This document shows, piece after piece, positions 16,951-25,260 of a stretch of 36,004 nt of DNA (its first letter is position 1; each line of letters begins with the position of its first letter). The notes below the pieces were generated by a model. The model saw only the letters and a list, made by a program, of their open reading frames with translations. It made no database searches and had not been told where the DNA came from. The position numbers and the translations under genes were made by a program. Source of the DNA: Lentisphaerota bacterium (GTDB taxonomy: Bacteria; Verrucomicrobiota; Lentisphaeria; Victivallales; UBA1829); contig SUWI01000018.1 of assembly GCA_015061565.1 (NCBI GenBank), positions 1-36,004 of the forward strand. The letters are read 5' to 3'.

Positions 16951-16970
16951 TTTCCTGCGGCCGGAAATTT
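16951..16970. terminator. Possible weak terminator between dgoD and the dipeptidase gene
   Basis: TTTCC (16951-16955) and GGAAA (16963-16967) can form a 5-bp stem with a 7-base loop, followed by TTTATTT. It lies in the 24-base gap between two convergent genes. The stem is short. Confidence 0.3.
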
Positions 16971-17787
16971 ATTTGACCGGATGGTCGAAATAGGTGTTGG
17001 GATATGGCTCTTTCGCCAGGGTGAAATGCCACCATTCTTCGGCGAGGGGCTTGAATCCGTGCCGCAGCATCGCGTCCCGCAGGAGCATGCGGTTGCGGAA
17101 CTGGACGGCATTGATCTGGCCGCCGGACGGCGGGGTATTGCCCGGATATTTTCCCGTATATTGTTTCGTTTCGGGATTTCCGCACCAGGAGGGATGGCTT
17201 TCCTTGCCGAACCAGTCGAACGTGCCGCCCATATCCACTTCCTTGCCCTTCGCCATGTCGAACAGCGTCAGGTCGACCGTGCTGCCGCGGCTGTGTCCGG
17301 ATTTTTCGGCAATATAGCCCTGCGGAAACAGGACGGATTTGTCCAGCGCCGGATAAAAATACGGTTTCATACGGACATCGCCGACTTGTTTTGCCCATCT
17401 CATGAAATGATTGACCGCCCGCTGGGGACGGTAGGCGTCATAGATCTTGAGGCGGTAGCCTTGTTTCCTGACATCGTCGCTCACCGCTTTAAGCGCCTTC
17501 GCCGCTTCCACGGTCAGCAGCGCGGTCGGTTTTTCATAACCGTCGATCCGGTCGCCGACGAAATTGTAGGTGGAATGGTAACGGATCTCCAGAATGGCAT
17601 CGGGCACGGCCTCGGTGACATGCACGAATCCGGCCGGCGGGGCGTCCGAAGCACCGGTCCGGCAGGCCGCAAGTCCGGTCATGATCATACCCGCCAGCAT
17701 CAGGACGAGCAAATGCCGTCCCAGCTTTTGCGCCGGCCGTTTTTCCAGGTTCCGGATTACCGTTTCGCGTCTGTTCGATAAAATCAT
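16969..17787 (-). CDS. VanX-type D-alanyl-D-alanine dipeptidase, lipoprotein
   Basis: Zinc peptidase of family M15D that splits D-Ala-D-Ala. The N-terminus has a hydrophobic segment ending in a lipobox (GLAAC, Cys42), so the enzyme is probably lipid-anchored outside the cytoplasm. Residues seen: Arg120 in AYRPQ, SGHSRGSTVD giving the zinc ligands His165 and Asp172, and EEWWHF giving Glu251 (catalytic base) and His254 (third ligand). GGAGGA is seven bases upstream of the ATG at 17787. The gene stands alone under its own consensus promoter, and no vanH/vanA-type ligase is nearby. A role in peptidoglycan turnover or nutrient dipeptide use is therefore more likely than glycopeptide resistance; this is inference. 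Confidence 0.9.
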   Translation of the reverse strand: MILSNRRETVIRNLEKRPAQKLGRHLLVLMLAGMIMTGLAACRTGASDAPPAGFVHVTEAVPDAILEIRYHSTYNFVGDRIDGYEKPTALLTVEAAKALKAVSDDVRKQGYRLKIYDAYRPQRAVNHFMRWAKQVGDVRMKPYFYPALDKSVLFPQGYIAEKSGHSRGSTVDLTLFDMAKGKEVDMGGTFDWFGKESHPSWCGNPETKQYTGKYPGNTPPSGGQINAVQFRNRMLLRDAMLRHGFKPLAEEWWHFTLAKEPYPNTYFDHPVK

Positions 17788-17833
17788 GATCGTTCCTCCT
17801 GTCGGATTTGATTTTCTTGATCATCTTCGCTGT

Positions 17834-17862
17834 AATATAATCATACGTATTCCAGTTGTCAA
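17834..17862 (-). promoter_or_regulatory. Promoter of the VanX-type dipeptidase gene
   Basis: On the minus strand TTGACA (17862-17857), 17 bases, then TATATT (17839-17834). The spacer contains the 8-bp palindrome ATACGTAT (17843-17850). The start codon is 46 bases downstream of the -10. Confidence 0.7.
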
Positions 17863-18092
17863 TCCGGTTTTTCAAAAAACGCATCGTACATTCAGCGATT
17901 GCCGCCATGAAGATGGAGTTTCCTATATCCCTATATTTCTCCAGACGGCCAGACAGGCAGCCCGCAAATCGTCTTCATAACTTATTTCGACAGGGTATGG
18001 AGTTGAAATATCATCGTGCGTTTGCAGAATTATTCAATTGAATTACCGGCAAAAAAAGGTGAGATTTTTTCATTTTTTTTTATGAATGCGGC

Positions 18093-18121
18093 TTGACATG
18101 TCCGAAGGGGCGGTATATATT
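18093..18121 (+). promoter_or_regulatory. Promoter of the GntR-GH42-pseudopilin-DUF4838 operon
   Basis: TTGACA at 18093-18098, a 17-base spacer, TATATT at 18116-18121. This is the same consensus pair as the divergent dipeptidase promoter. A perfect inverted repeat covers the expected transcription start just downstream. Confidence 0.72.
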
Positions 18122-18131
18122 GTCCAAACAA

Positions 18132-18155
18132 GGTAAATACAATAAAATATTTACC
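18132..18155 (+). promoter_or_regulatory. Candidate GntR operator (8-bp inverted repeat)
   Basis: GGTAAATA (18132-18139) and TATTTACC (18148-18155) are exact reverse complements with eight bases between. The site begins 11 bases after the -10 and ends 13 bases before the GTG start of the regulator, a classic repressor position. Confidence 0.65.
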
Positions 18156-18168
18156 ATGGAGCGAAAAA

Positions 18169-19254
18169 GTGAATCGCGTATCCAAAAACGTCAAACGAAG
18201 CAAGCTGAAATCCGCGCTCGAAAAGCGGATCAGAAACGGGGAATATCCCTTCGGATCCCGCTTCCCGGGATTGAAGGATCTGATCCGCGAATACGATGCC
18301 AGTTACGTCACAGTCAACAAGGCGGTGAAACTCCTGGCGGATGAAGGCTATCTGCGGTGCCGTCCGGGAATCGGTTACTTCGTCTGCTATACGGGCCCGG
18401 ATACGGCTGCGCGCAGGAAAGTGAATCTGATTTCTTCAATGGTGTACTATGGAAAGCATCGCTCGATCTTTCGCTGCGCGCAAAAGCTTTTTGAGGATCA
18501 CGGCTGGGAAGTGAAGCTTCTGCTGGGCAGAGATCTGTATGAATTCACGGAACAACTGAGCGCCCCGGATGCGTATTCAGTCATCACGGCATTCAATGTC
18601 AACTGGGAACGCTTCTCCGCCACCATTGGACACATGGTGCATCGGACCTTGGTGCTGGGTCATCTGTCGGGGAATCCGGACATCACCAGCATTATCTGCG
18701 ATGAGTATGAATCCATCCGGCAGTGCATGGATCATTTTACGGCTTTGGACAAAAAGAAAATCGCGTTGATCTGTTCCAATCCGCAGAGCGAGCTTGAATC
18801 TCTGCGTATCGCAGCCTGGCGCAGTCTGTCGCATGGGGCAGGACTTTCCCAGGAATGGACGATGGATCATCTGTTTTCCCTGGATTTGGGACACCAGTCC
18901 GACTCCGGGCAACGGCTCTCCGGGCTTTTCCGGAAATGGTTTCGCGCCGGTTTGAAGGATGCCGACGGTGTCATCCTGCCCGGTTTTTCATCTCTCTTCC
19001 TTTCCAGCTGCCGGGAAGAGAAGATTTCCGTGCCGGAAGATCTCGCGGTCACCGTTATCGGATCTGATGACAAGCCGCAGCAGAACGTATTTTTTCTGGA
19101 CAACAATTTGGCGGGACATTTTCAGTATGCGTTTGAACTGCTGGAAAAACGTTTCAAATCGAACCGGATCGAACCGGGCTCATGGCATTTCTGCAACCCC
19201 CTGGGTATTCGTATGTTTGCTCAAACAACCGCTCGGAGGAAAGCAGAAAAATGA
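18169..19254 (+). CDS. GntR-family transcriptional regulator with sugar-binding-like domain
   Basis: Likely local repressor of the downstream glycan operon. A winged helix covers about residues 10-75 (SRFPGLKDLIREYDASYVTVNKAVKLLADEGYL, wing PGIGYFV). The remaining 285 residues look like a divergent LacI-type effector domain (VAVTVIGSDDKPQQN near the C-terminus). Translation starts at a GTG; GGAG lies about seven bases upstream, and an ATG at 18156 is in another frame. Length 361 aa. The stop TGA overlaps the next gene's ATG by four bases, so regulator and GH42-like enzyme are translationally coupled. An inverted repeat at 18132-18155 is the probable autoregulatory site. Confidence 0.87.
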   Translation: MNRVSKNVKRSKLKSALEKRIRNGEYPFGSRFPGLKDLIREYDASYVTVNKAVKLLADEGYLRCRPGIGYFVCYTGPDTAARRKVNLISSMVYYGKHRSIFRCAQKLFEDHGWEVKLLLGRDLYEFTEQLSAPDAYSVITAFNVNWERFSATIGHMVHRTLVLGHLSGNPDITSIICDEYESIRQCMDHFTALDKKKIALICSNPQSELESLRIAAWRSLSHGAGLSQEWTMDHLFSLDLGHQSDSGQRLSGLFRKWFRAGLKDADGVILPGFSSLFLSSCREEKISVPEDLAVTVIGSDDKPQQNVFFLDNNLAGHFQYAFELLEKRFKSNRIEPGSWHFCNPLGIRMFAQTTARRKAEK

Positions 19255-21011
19255 AGGCTGAAAAACCGTTTTTTGCCTACCGCTCATTCTGGAAAGAGCT
19301 TGACGCCAAGGCGCGCTTTGCCGCCATCGGAGTCGATCAGTTCGCGGTTTTCCCCTCGCACAGCACCAATTCGCTGGGAGAACCGTATGGCCAGTATGCT
19401 CCGACCTGGCGGTGGTTTGACACTTATGATTTTTCGCCCTTCGATCAGCAGATGAACGATGTGATCGGGATCTGCCCCGAAGCAAGAATTCTCTGCTTGA
19501 TCGACCTGAATTCTCCACCGTGGCTGGCGCGGCAGCTCCAAGTGGACAGTTTTCCTGCTGTGACCCTGGCGGCGGCCCATGACCGCTGGCAGGAGGAGAC
19601 GCGCAAATATGTCCGGGCCTTCGTGGAGCATGCGGAAAAACAGTTCGGAGACCGGATCATCTGTTATATCCTGATGTGCGGCACCACGGATGAATGGATG
19701 GATTTTTCCAACGGAGCCGACAGTCCGGGCAAACTCCGGGCTTATCGGGAGTGGTGCGCGCGGAAGGGACTTTCCGAACCGGCCGACATTCCCGGCATCT
19801 CCGTGCGCGATCATGTGTCGCATGAGCACACAGGCATGAAACTGCGCGATCCCGTGACGGACCGCGAAGCGATCCGATACTGGCATTTCCACAGCGAGTT
19901 CAACGCGTCAAACATTCTGGAATTCTCTTCATTGGTCCGGTCGCTCGTGCAGCGGCCGGTGGAACTGGGCGTATTCTACGGCTACATCCTGCAGCTGTCG
20001 CAAATGACGGTAAACCGGGCGCATCTTGCCTATGAAAAACTGGAAAGTTCTCCCGATATTGATTTTCTGATCAGTCCCGGTTTTTACTCCGGCCGGGAGA
20101 TGGGCGGAGGCAGCGGATTCATGACTCCGAACGGGACCATAAAACTCCATGGGAAGGACTGTCTGTATGAAATCGACCACCGGACGACCACCGCCAATAT
20201 GCAGTTGACGCCCCATGTGGCGCTGCCGTGGATGACTCCCTGGAAATCACTGGCGGAGGACCGGGCCGGGCTCCGGCGGGAGTTCTGCCGGACGCTCTTC
20301 CATGGATCGCATCTCTGGTGGTTCGACATGTGGGGGAAATTCTATGAGAAGCAGGAACAGCTGGATGTCATCGCCAAATGCCGGGAAATCTGGGATAAGT
20401 ATGCAGACCGTTCCTTCACGCCGGAAGCCGAAATCGCAATCATCGTCGACCCCGAAAGCGCCTGCTTCATCGGGTATGACGATTTCAATCCGGTTCTTCA
20501 CCCGGTAATGAAGGCAGCGAACCGCCTCGGCACTCCCTGTGAGTTCTATTCCCTGAACGACCTGCCGCGCATTCCGGAACGAATCAGATTCGCCGTGTTC
20601 ACCGGCGTTGTCCGCCTGGATAAACGCAATCGAGCAGAATTGGACGCCTTTGCCAAAGGCCGGCATCTGCTGTGGAACGGACCCTCCGGCCTGACCGATG
20701 GAGAAGTCTGGCAGGAACAGACGCTGCCGGGCGCCCGGTTTGCCGACAACCGCTCAATCACTGCGGAAAACCTGCGCGCCGAGGCGGAGAAGGCGGGAGT
20801 GCATTTCTTCATGAAAGAGTGCTGCCCTGTGTGGTTCGGCCGGGACATGCTCTCCATTCATTGTGCGGACGGCGGACGCCGGAAAATCTCGCTTCCCAAA
20901 GCATATCGGCTTGCAGAAGAACTTTTCAGCGGCATGATCATCGAGGTGAACGGAACCGCTTTCGATTACGAATTCGAAGCGCCGGAGACGGTGCTTTTTC
21001 ATTTGACATGA
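19251..21011 (+). CDS. GH42-like putative beta-galactosidase, cytoplasmic
   Basis: Clan GH-A-type enzyme, probably acting on beta-galactosides or a related linkage. The start at 19251 (MKAEKPFFAY) follows GGAGGA at 19235-19240; an in-frame ATG at 19182 lies inside the regulator gene. The barrel spans about 10-400: MCGTTDEW, with Asp147-Glu148 near the acid/base position, and LYEIDHRTT with Glu307 as candidate nucleophile, in the way GH42 enzymes are written. About 405-510 (EIAIIVDPESACF; IRFAVFTGVVRLDKRNRAEL) is the flavodoxin-like trimerisation domain of GH42. A small beta domain ends the protein. Length 586 aa, slightly shorter than typical GH42. No signal peptide. Exact family membership could also be a GH42-related uncharacterised family. 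Confidence 0.72.
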   Translation: MKAEKPFFAYRSFWKELDAKARFAAIGVDQFAVFPSHSTNSLGEPYGQYAPTWRWFDTYDFSPFDQQMNDVIGICPEARILCLIDLNSPPWLARQLQVDSFPAVTLAAAHDRWQEETRKYVRAFVEHAEKQFGDRIICYILMCGTTDEWMDFSNGADSPGKLRAYREWCARKGLSEPADIPGISVRDHVSHEHTGMKLRDPVTDREAIRYWHFHSEFNASNILEFSSLVRSLVQRPVELGVFYGYILQLSQMTVNRAHLAYEKLESSPDIDFLISPGFYSGREMGGGSGFMTPNGTIKLHGKDCLYEIDHRTTTANMQLTPHVALPWMTPWKSLAEDRAGLRREFCRTLFHGSHLWWFDMWGKFYEKQEQLDVIAKCREIWDKYADRSFTPEAEIAIIVDPESACFIGYDDFNPVLHPVMKAANRLGTPCEFYSLNDLPRIPERIRFAVFTGVVRLDKRNRAELDAFAKGRHLLWNGPSGLTDGEVWQEQTLPGARFADNRSITAENLRAEAEKAGVHFFMKECCPVWFGRDMLSIHCADGGRRKISLPKAYRLAEELFSGMIIEVNGTAFDYEFEAPETVLFHLT

Positions 21012-21063
21012 AACAATAATGAAAACTAAAAACAAAACTCAGAAAGGAAGGGAAGTATAAGCA

Positions 21064-21738
21064 ATGAAAACATGTAAACCTTTTACACTCATCGAGCTGC
21101 TGGTAGTTATCGCCATCATCGCCATTTTGGCGGGAATGCTGCTGCCGGCACTGAACAAAGCCAGGGAAAAAGCACGCGCGATCACCTGCATCAACAACCT
21201 GAAACAATTGGGTCAGGCCAGTCTTATCTATGCGGATGACAATGCAGGACGGCCGTTCGTCTACAACAACAATCTGGGACCAGGCAGGGGCACGTGGAAA
21301 TATATGCTTCTCACATACACCAGGCTGGTACGGAACAACGGCACTTTCGTATGCCCCAGCGATACCAATCTGGATCATCGCAAGACGTATCAGCAAGGGG
21401 ACACTAGCTTTATCCAGGCCAGCTACAACTTGCACAGCGGCATCAGCAGCACTCCGATCGGGAGAGTGTTCCAGCCGGGAAGAAAAATTTTCTTCCTTGA
21501 GCGAGGAGAATATGCGGGGGCTGACGCCTGGTATTCCGCATCTGCCGGCGGAGGCGTAACAGGAAGCAGCGCAGGAGACAAAAAATACAACTTCAGGAAT
21601 GCTCCCCTGATGGGCTGGCGTCATGGAAAACGGGAAATGAATATGGCTTTTATTGACGGACATGCCGCGCCGAACAACGAGTATCACACTTTCGCCATCA
21701 ACCACATGAAGCCATACCTGTCACGGGAGAAATTATGA
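21064..21738 (+). CDS. Prepilin-type N-terminal methylation domain protein (pseudopilin-like)
   Basis: A 224-aa protein with [18 protein letters not shown] at residues 5-22. The conserved Glu is at +5 of the mature form and the residue before the predicted cleavage is Pro6 rather than Gly. Here the leader is short and basic (MKTCKP), unlike the 30-residue leader of the paralogue at 5230. The ectodomain has [16 protein letters not shown] after the helix and [14 protein letters not shown] near the C-terminus. At DNA level the shared N-terminal motif is diverged between the two copies, so they are not a recent duplication. GGAAGG lies upstream of the ATG. Its stop overlaps the next gene's start (ATGA), so it is a true member of this sugar operon. 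Confidence 0.88.
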   Translation: MKTCKPFTLIELLVVIAIIAILAGMLLPALNKAREKARAITCINNLKQLGQASLIYADDNAGRPFVYNNNLGPGRGTWKYMLLTYTRLVRNNGTFVCPSDTNLDHRKTYQQGDTSFIQASYNLHSGISSTPIGRVFQPGRKIFFLERGEYAGADAWYSASAGGGVTGSSAGDKKYNFRNAPLMGWRHGKREMNMAFIDGHAAPNNEYHTFAINHMKPYLSREKL

Positions 21739-22733
21739 AAAAAATTACCTCCGTTTTATTGCTGAGCGCCATCGCGGCTTTTGCGGGCGATGAATGGAAC
21801 AGCCAAACCGGCTTCCAGGACTGGGGCAGACCCGCAAGATGCACCGTGACTTATGAGAACGGACATCTGCAGATGAATGTCACCGGCAAGGATTGCAGTG
21901 TGAGCAATGCCAAGGTCGATCTGGATCCGAACGACTACGAGTCGATCATGATCGAATATCGGGCGGACGGCGACATCAAGCCCAATCCGGGCCAGTTTTA
22001 TTTTGCGGGAGAAGACGGCGCGATCACCGGCAAAAAATTCTGGAAGATCAATCCGCTGAAAGCTGACGGCAAATGGCATCAGACGTGGATCTCGGAAATT
22101 CCCGGCGGGATGGAATTGTGGACCCAAGAGAAAAGAATCACCAGACTGCGCTTCGACCCGTTCAACATCGGGACCGGCAAGGTCGAATTACGGCTGATCA
22201 AATTCATCCGCAGGACGCTCTTCATCGAACCTGCCGACGAGGACATCGGCTACGGATCCTCCATGCACCCGCATCTCTGGATAACTGGTCGTAAGAGCAA
22301 AAGCACATTTATCGTCGGCAAAGGAAACCGGTTTGACCACCGTTACCGTTTTCTGGCCCGCCTCCCGCTTGATACGCTTCTGCCGAAGGGCCAGGTCAAA
22401 AAAGCGGAATTGCAGTTCCAGCTGAGGTTTTTCGTCGGATCCAAACCCAGCCGGATCTATTTGGTGGAAGCCATCAACGAGGAAATTCTGAAGCTGAAGG
22501 CCAATTATTTGAACGCTGGCAGGGTCACTCTGCTCGGCAAAGTTGAACTCAGCGCGGAAAACGTCAACCTTCCGGTGAGGATCGATATGACGAAAGTCGT
22601 CAACCAAGCTCTGGCAGAAGTCTGGTCCGGCGTGACCATCCGCATTCGTCCTGAAGACGAACCCAACGATGACCATGGCGCCTCGGGAGCCGCGATCAAT
22701 CCGAATCTTGTGAGGATGTACTATACGAGGTAA
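21735..22733 (+). CDS. Exported protein of unknown function, beta-rich, possibly carbohydrate-binding
   Basis: Not recognised. The signal peptide is [17 protein letters not shown] (residues 1-17). The first part (about 20-155) reads like a jelly-roll binding module: [27 protein letters not shown], then [13 protein letters not shown], then [23 protein letters not shown], the usual spacing of a CBM-type fold. The second part (about 165-332) resembles a secreted adhesin- or DNRLRE-like beta domain ([35 protein letters not shown]). There are no obvious catalytic motifs. It overlaps the pseudopilin stop by four bases and is followed three bases later by the DUF4838 gene. It may help display or bind the polysaccharide. 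Confidence 0.75.
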   Translation: MKKITSVLLLSAIAAFAGDEWNSQTGFQDWGRPARCTVTYENGHLQMNVTGKDCSVSNAKVDLDPNDYESIMIEYRADGDIKPNPGQFYFAGEDGAITGKKFWKINPLKADGKWHQTWISEIPGGMELWTQEKRITRLRFDPFNIGTGKVELRLIKFIRRTLFIEPADEDIGYGSSMHPHLWITGRKSKSTFIVGKGNRFDHRYRFLARLPLDTLLPKGQVKKAELQFQLRFFVGSKPSRIYLVEAINEEILKLKANYLNAGRVTLLGKVELSAENVNLPVRIDMTKVVNQALAEVWSGVTIRIRPEDEPNDDHGASGAAINPNLVRMYYTR

Positions 22734-22736
22734 AAA

Positions 22737-25052
22737 ATGAAAAGATTGCTTCTGGCGTTTTTTTTATCAGCATCGACCGCGTCATTTGCCCAGATCAAAC
22801 TCGGCGAGACGGACCTGACCGGAATCGTCGTGCCGGCCAATTCCGCCGACTCCGTGAAGCTGGCGGGACGTGAGCTCCAGACATTTATCGGGCAAGTCTG
22901 CGGAAAGCGTCTGGAGATTGTGGACAAGGCGGAAGGCTGCGGGAACATCATACTCGGCGAGCAGCCGGACCTGCTGCGGAATGTTCGGGAAGACGGTTTC
23001 ATTATCAAGGACAAAGGGGGAAACCTCTACATCAGCGGACGAGACCAGAAGGGTGTCGTATACGGCATCCGCAACCCGTGGAACAGGCACGAGGTCTATA
23101 ACGGAAAGCTCAAACTCGGCGCATTCGGCGAATCCGGCACTCTGTACGGCGTCTATGCCTTTCTGGAGAAGTTCGCCGGGATCCGGTTCTATATGCCCGG
23201 AGAGATCGGGACGGTCATTCCGAAGAAAAGCATCGTCATTCCCGCGGGGATCGAATTCGGGAACAATCCCAAATTTGCCTACCGGCATCCATGGTTCTGC
23301 AACTTTGACGTCGCCCCGGAAGATGCGCTGTGGTACAAGCGGGCAGGCTTCGGCGGCAAAGCCCCCGTTCAAATCATCGACTATTTCCAATATTTCACCA
23401 GGCAGTTGAAGAAAAGCAACCCCGAATACTTTGCAATGGTCAATGGACAGCGCGACTTTGGCAATAAGTGCGCCATCCGAGGCGGGGGACATCTCTGCTT
23501 CAACGCTCCGGGCTGCAAAGAGACTGTCGCGGAGCTTATCAAGGATTACTTCCGCAAACATCCAGAACAGCGCTATTTTCCGCTGACGCCGAACGACGGG
23601 CTCGTCCGCTGCTGCGAATGTCCTCAATGCCGTGCCGAACAGGACATGGACAAACCCGGATACGCCAAGTTCTCCAATCACGTCTGGAAATTCGTCAATG
23701 AAGTAGCAAAACTCGTGGAGAAGGAATTTCCGGACCATTTTGTGGGTTGTCTGGCCTACGACACCTATCTGGCACCGCCTGACCGCATCGCGAAACTCAA
23801 CCGGAATGTCGCAGTCATGTTTTGCCGCAACCGCGGCAACATGGCCTCGAAGGCTTATGCGGACGCCATGCACCGGCGCATAGAGGAATGGCAGACCAAA
23901 ACGGACAACCGCCTCTTCGGCTGGGACTACTATCTCCACTGCTGGATCCCGTGGCGTGAACTGCCCGTCTTCTTTCCGCAGATCATCCAAAGTGATCTGC
24001 AATATATGCTCCGGCACGGCTTTGCTGGAGAATTCATCGAGGCGGAAAGCTGGCGTTCCCGCGCCATGCCGAAAAAGATGAACTATCCCGCAACCCAGCA
24101 CCTCAATCTCTATCTTACCGGCAAACTTTACTGGGATCCGGACGCGGATGTAAACGCCCTGCTCGATGAATACTATTGTCTTTTCTACGGGCCGGCCGAG
24201 AAGCCGATGCGGGAATTCCACATGCTGGCCATCAAATGCTGGAATGACGGAATGAAGAGCCGCACCTCCACCTCGGGCATCTCCGAGGCCGCCAAGCCAT
24301 CCGATATTTTCCCCATTGCGGCCCTGGACAAGATGCTCGGCCTGATTGACAAGAGCAGGCGTCTGGCTGTCCGGTCTCCTTACAAGGAACGAGTCCAACT
24401 CATGGCGAATGAATTCGCCCATGGGCGGAGAACGCTCGTTGCGATGGTACGCAGCAGCATGCCTGAACTCGTCTCGCTGAAAACCAATGAAAAGATGGTC
24501 ATCGACGGAATCTTGGACGAAGAGACCTGGAGCCACGGCCAAGGTTCGCCGATGGTGACCAAAATGGGCGAGACAACTCCCCACCGCACTTTCATCTACT
24601 CGCGCCACGATTCCAGGAACCTCTATTTCGGCTTCATTCTCCACGAAAGCAAACCGGACAAGCTGAAAATATCAGCCCGCGGCAGGGATCCCAAGGGGAT
24701 CTACGAGGATGATTGCATGGAAATCTACTTGCGGAACCGGAATGGCAGGAACTATCAGTTCATCATCAGCCCGGGTGGTCTTTGGGATGCAGAGATCGAT
24801 GCTTTGCGTTCCCGCAATGCCGAATGGAATTCGGATGCAAAATATGCCGTTAAAATCAGCGGCAAACGGATCTGCATGGAAATCGCCATCCCGAAAGCAT
24901 CGGTCGGCATTGCCGAAGATGAATCGCTCAAGGCAAACTTCTACCGCAGCCGCGTCGTTGACGAAGGACAGACATTTTCCGTCTGGTCTCCCGTTTTCGA
25001 GGAAAGACACTACAAGCCGGAAAACTTCGGAACCATCCTTCTGAAACCGTAA
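22737..25052 (+). CDS. Exported DUF4838-type putative glycoside hydrolase with C-terminal CBM9-like domain
   Basis: Second DUF4838-type protein of the window. The signal peptide is MKRLLLAFFLSASTASFA. Residues about 25-170 are a glucuronidase-like N-domain (GRELQTFIGQVCGKRL, then GTLYGVYAFLEKFAGIRFYMPGE). The core (about 180-560) has NPEYFAMVNGQ and the Cys cluster RCCECPQC. Residues 587-771 look like a family 9 carbohydrate-binding-like domain: VIDGILDEETW, YSRHDSRNLYFGF, EDDCMEIYL, MEIAIPKASVG, WSPVFEERHYKPENFG. This differs from the GH2-like tail of the copy at 2666. It is exported, so it probably acts on polymer or large oligosaccharide outside the cytoplasm. It is the last gene of the operon; no strong terminator follows. 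Confidence 0.83.
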   Translation: MKRLLLAFFLSASTASFAQIKLGETDLTGIVVPANSADSVKLAGRELQTFIGQVCGKRLEIVDKAEGCGNIILGEQPDLLRNVREDGFIIKDKGGNLYISGRDQKGVVYGIRNPWNRHEVYNGKLKLGAFGESGTLYGVYAFLEKFAGIRFYMPGEIGTVIPKKSIVIPAGIEFGNNPKFAYRHPWFCNFDVAPEDALWYKRAGFGGKAPVQIIDYFQYFTRQLKKSNPEYFAMVNGQRDFGNKCAIRGGGHLCFNAPGCKETVAELIKDYFRKHPEQRYFPLTPNDGLVRCCECPQCRAEQDMDKPGYAKFSNHVWKFVNEVAKLVEKEFPDHFVGCLAYDTYLAPPDRIAKLNRNVAVMFCRNRGNMASKAYADAMHRRIEEWQTKTDNRLFGWDYYLHCWIPWRELPVFFPQIIQSDLQYMLRHGFAGEFIEAESWRSRAMPKKMNYPATQHLNLYLTGKLYWDPDADVNALLDEYYCLFYGPAEKPMREFHMLAIKCWNDGMKSRTSTSGISEAAKPSDIFPIAALDKMLGLIDKSRRLAVRSPYKERVQLMANEFAHGRRTLVAMVRSSMPELVSLKTNEKMVIDGILDEETWSHGQGSPMVTKMGETTPHRTFIYSRHDSRNLYFGFILHESKPDKLKISARGRDPKGIYEDDCMEIYLRNRNGRNYQFIISPGGLWDAEIDALRSRNAEWNSDAKYAVKISGKRICMEIAIPKASVGIAEDESLKANFYRSRVVDEGQTFSVWSPVFEERHYKPENFGTILLKP

Positions 25053-25173
25053 AAAACTTTTCGCGTCCGGCATTGCAAAATGCACTCGATCCGGCATTTG
25101 CGATTCTGAACGCTCAATCGGTCTTTCTGCCGTATGCGGGAATATTTTCAATTGACATGCCCCGGATTCTTTG

Positions 25174-25240
25174 TTCATTCAGGAAATTTCACTTGTTTTT
25201 TCGGTGAAATGGTGCTATATTAATAAGTTACCTGAATGAA
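25174..25240. repeat. Nested inverted repeats around the typA promoter
   Basis: Outer arms TTCATTCAGG (25174-25183) and CCTGAATGAA (25231-25240) are perfect. Inner arms ATTTCAC (25186-25192) and GTGAAAT (25204-25210) are also perfect. The outer right arm ends just before the ribosome binding region of typA. Confidence 0.6.
25193..25221 (+). promoter_or_regulatory. Promoter of the typA operon
   Basis: TTGTTT at 25193-25198, a 17-base spacer, TATATT at 25216-25221. The -35 lies between the arms of an inverted repeat (ATTTCAC at 25186-25192, GTGAAAT at 25204-25210). Confidence 0.5.
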
Positions 25241-25260
25241 TAAGGATGATGGGAAAAATT

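Larger units (their letters stand above)
17788..18168. other. 381-bp divergent intergenic region
   Basis: Contains the leftward dipeptidase promoter (17834-17862), a rightward promoter (18093-18121) and its operator (18132-18155). The middle (17870-18090) is AT-rich, with a 10-bp palindrome TTCAATTGAA at 18033-18042 and poly-T stretches at 18065-18081. No gene is seen there. Confidence 0.5.

Noticed and set aside
19182-19250. Earlier ATG for the GH42-like gene
   Set aside because: It lies inside the GntR gene and the extra residues are not protein-like; the ATG at 19251 has GGAGGA upstream and a typical ATGA overlap.
25053-25145. Terminator after the DUF4838 gene at 22737
   Set aside because: Only a 5-bp GCATT/AATGC stem without a T-run was seen.
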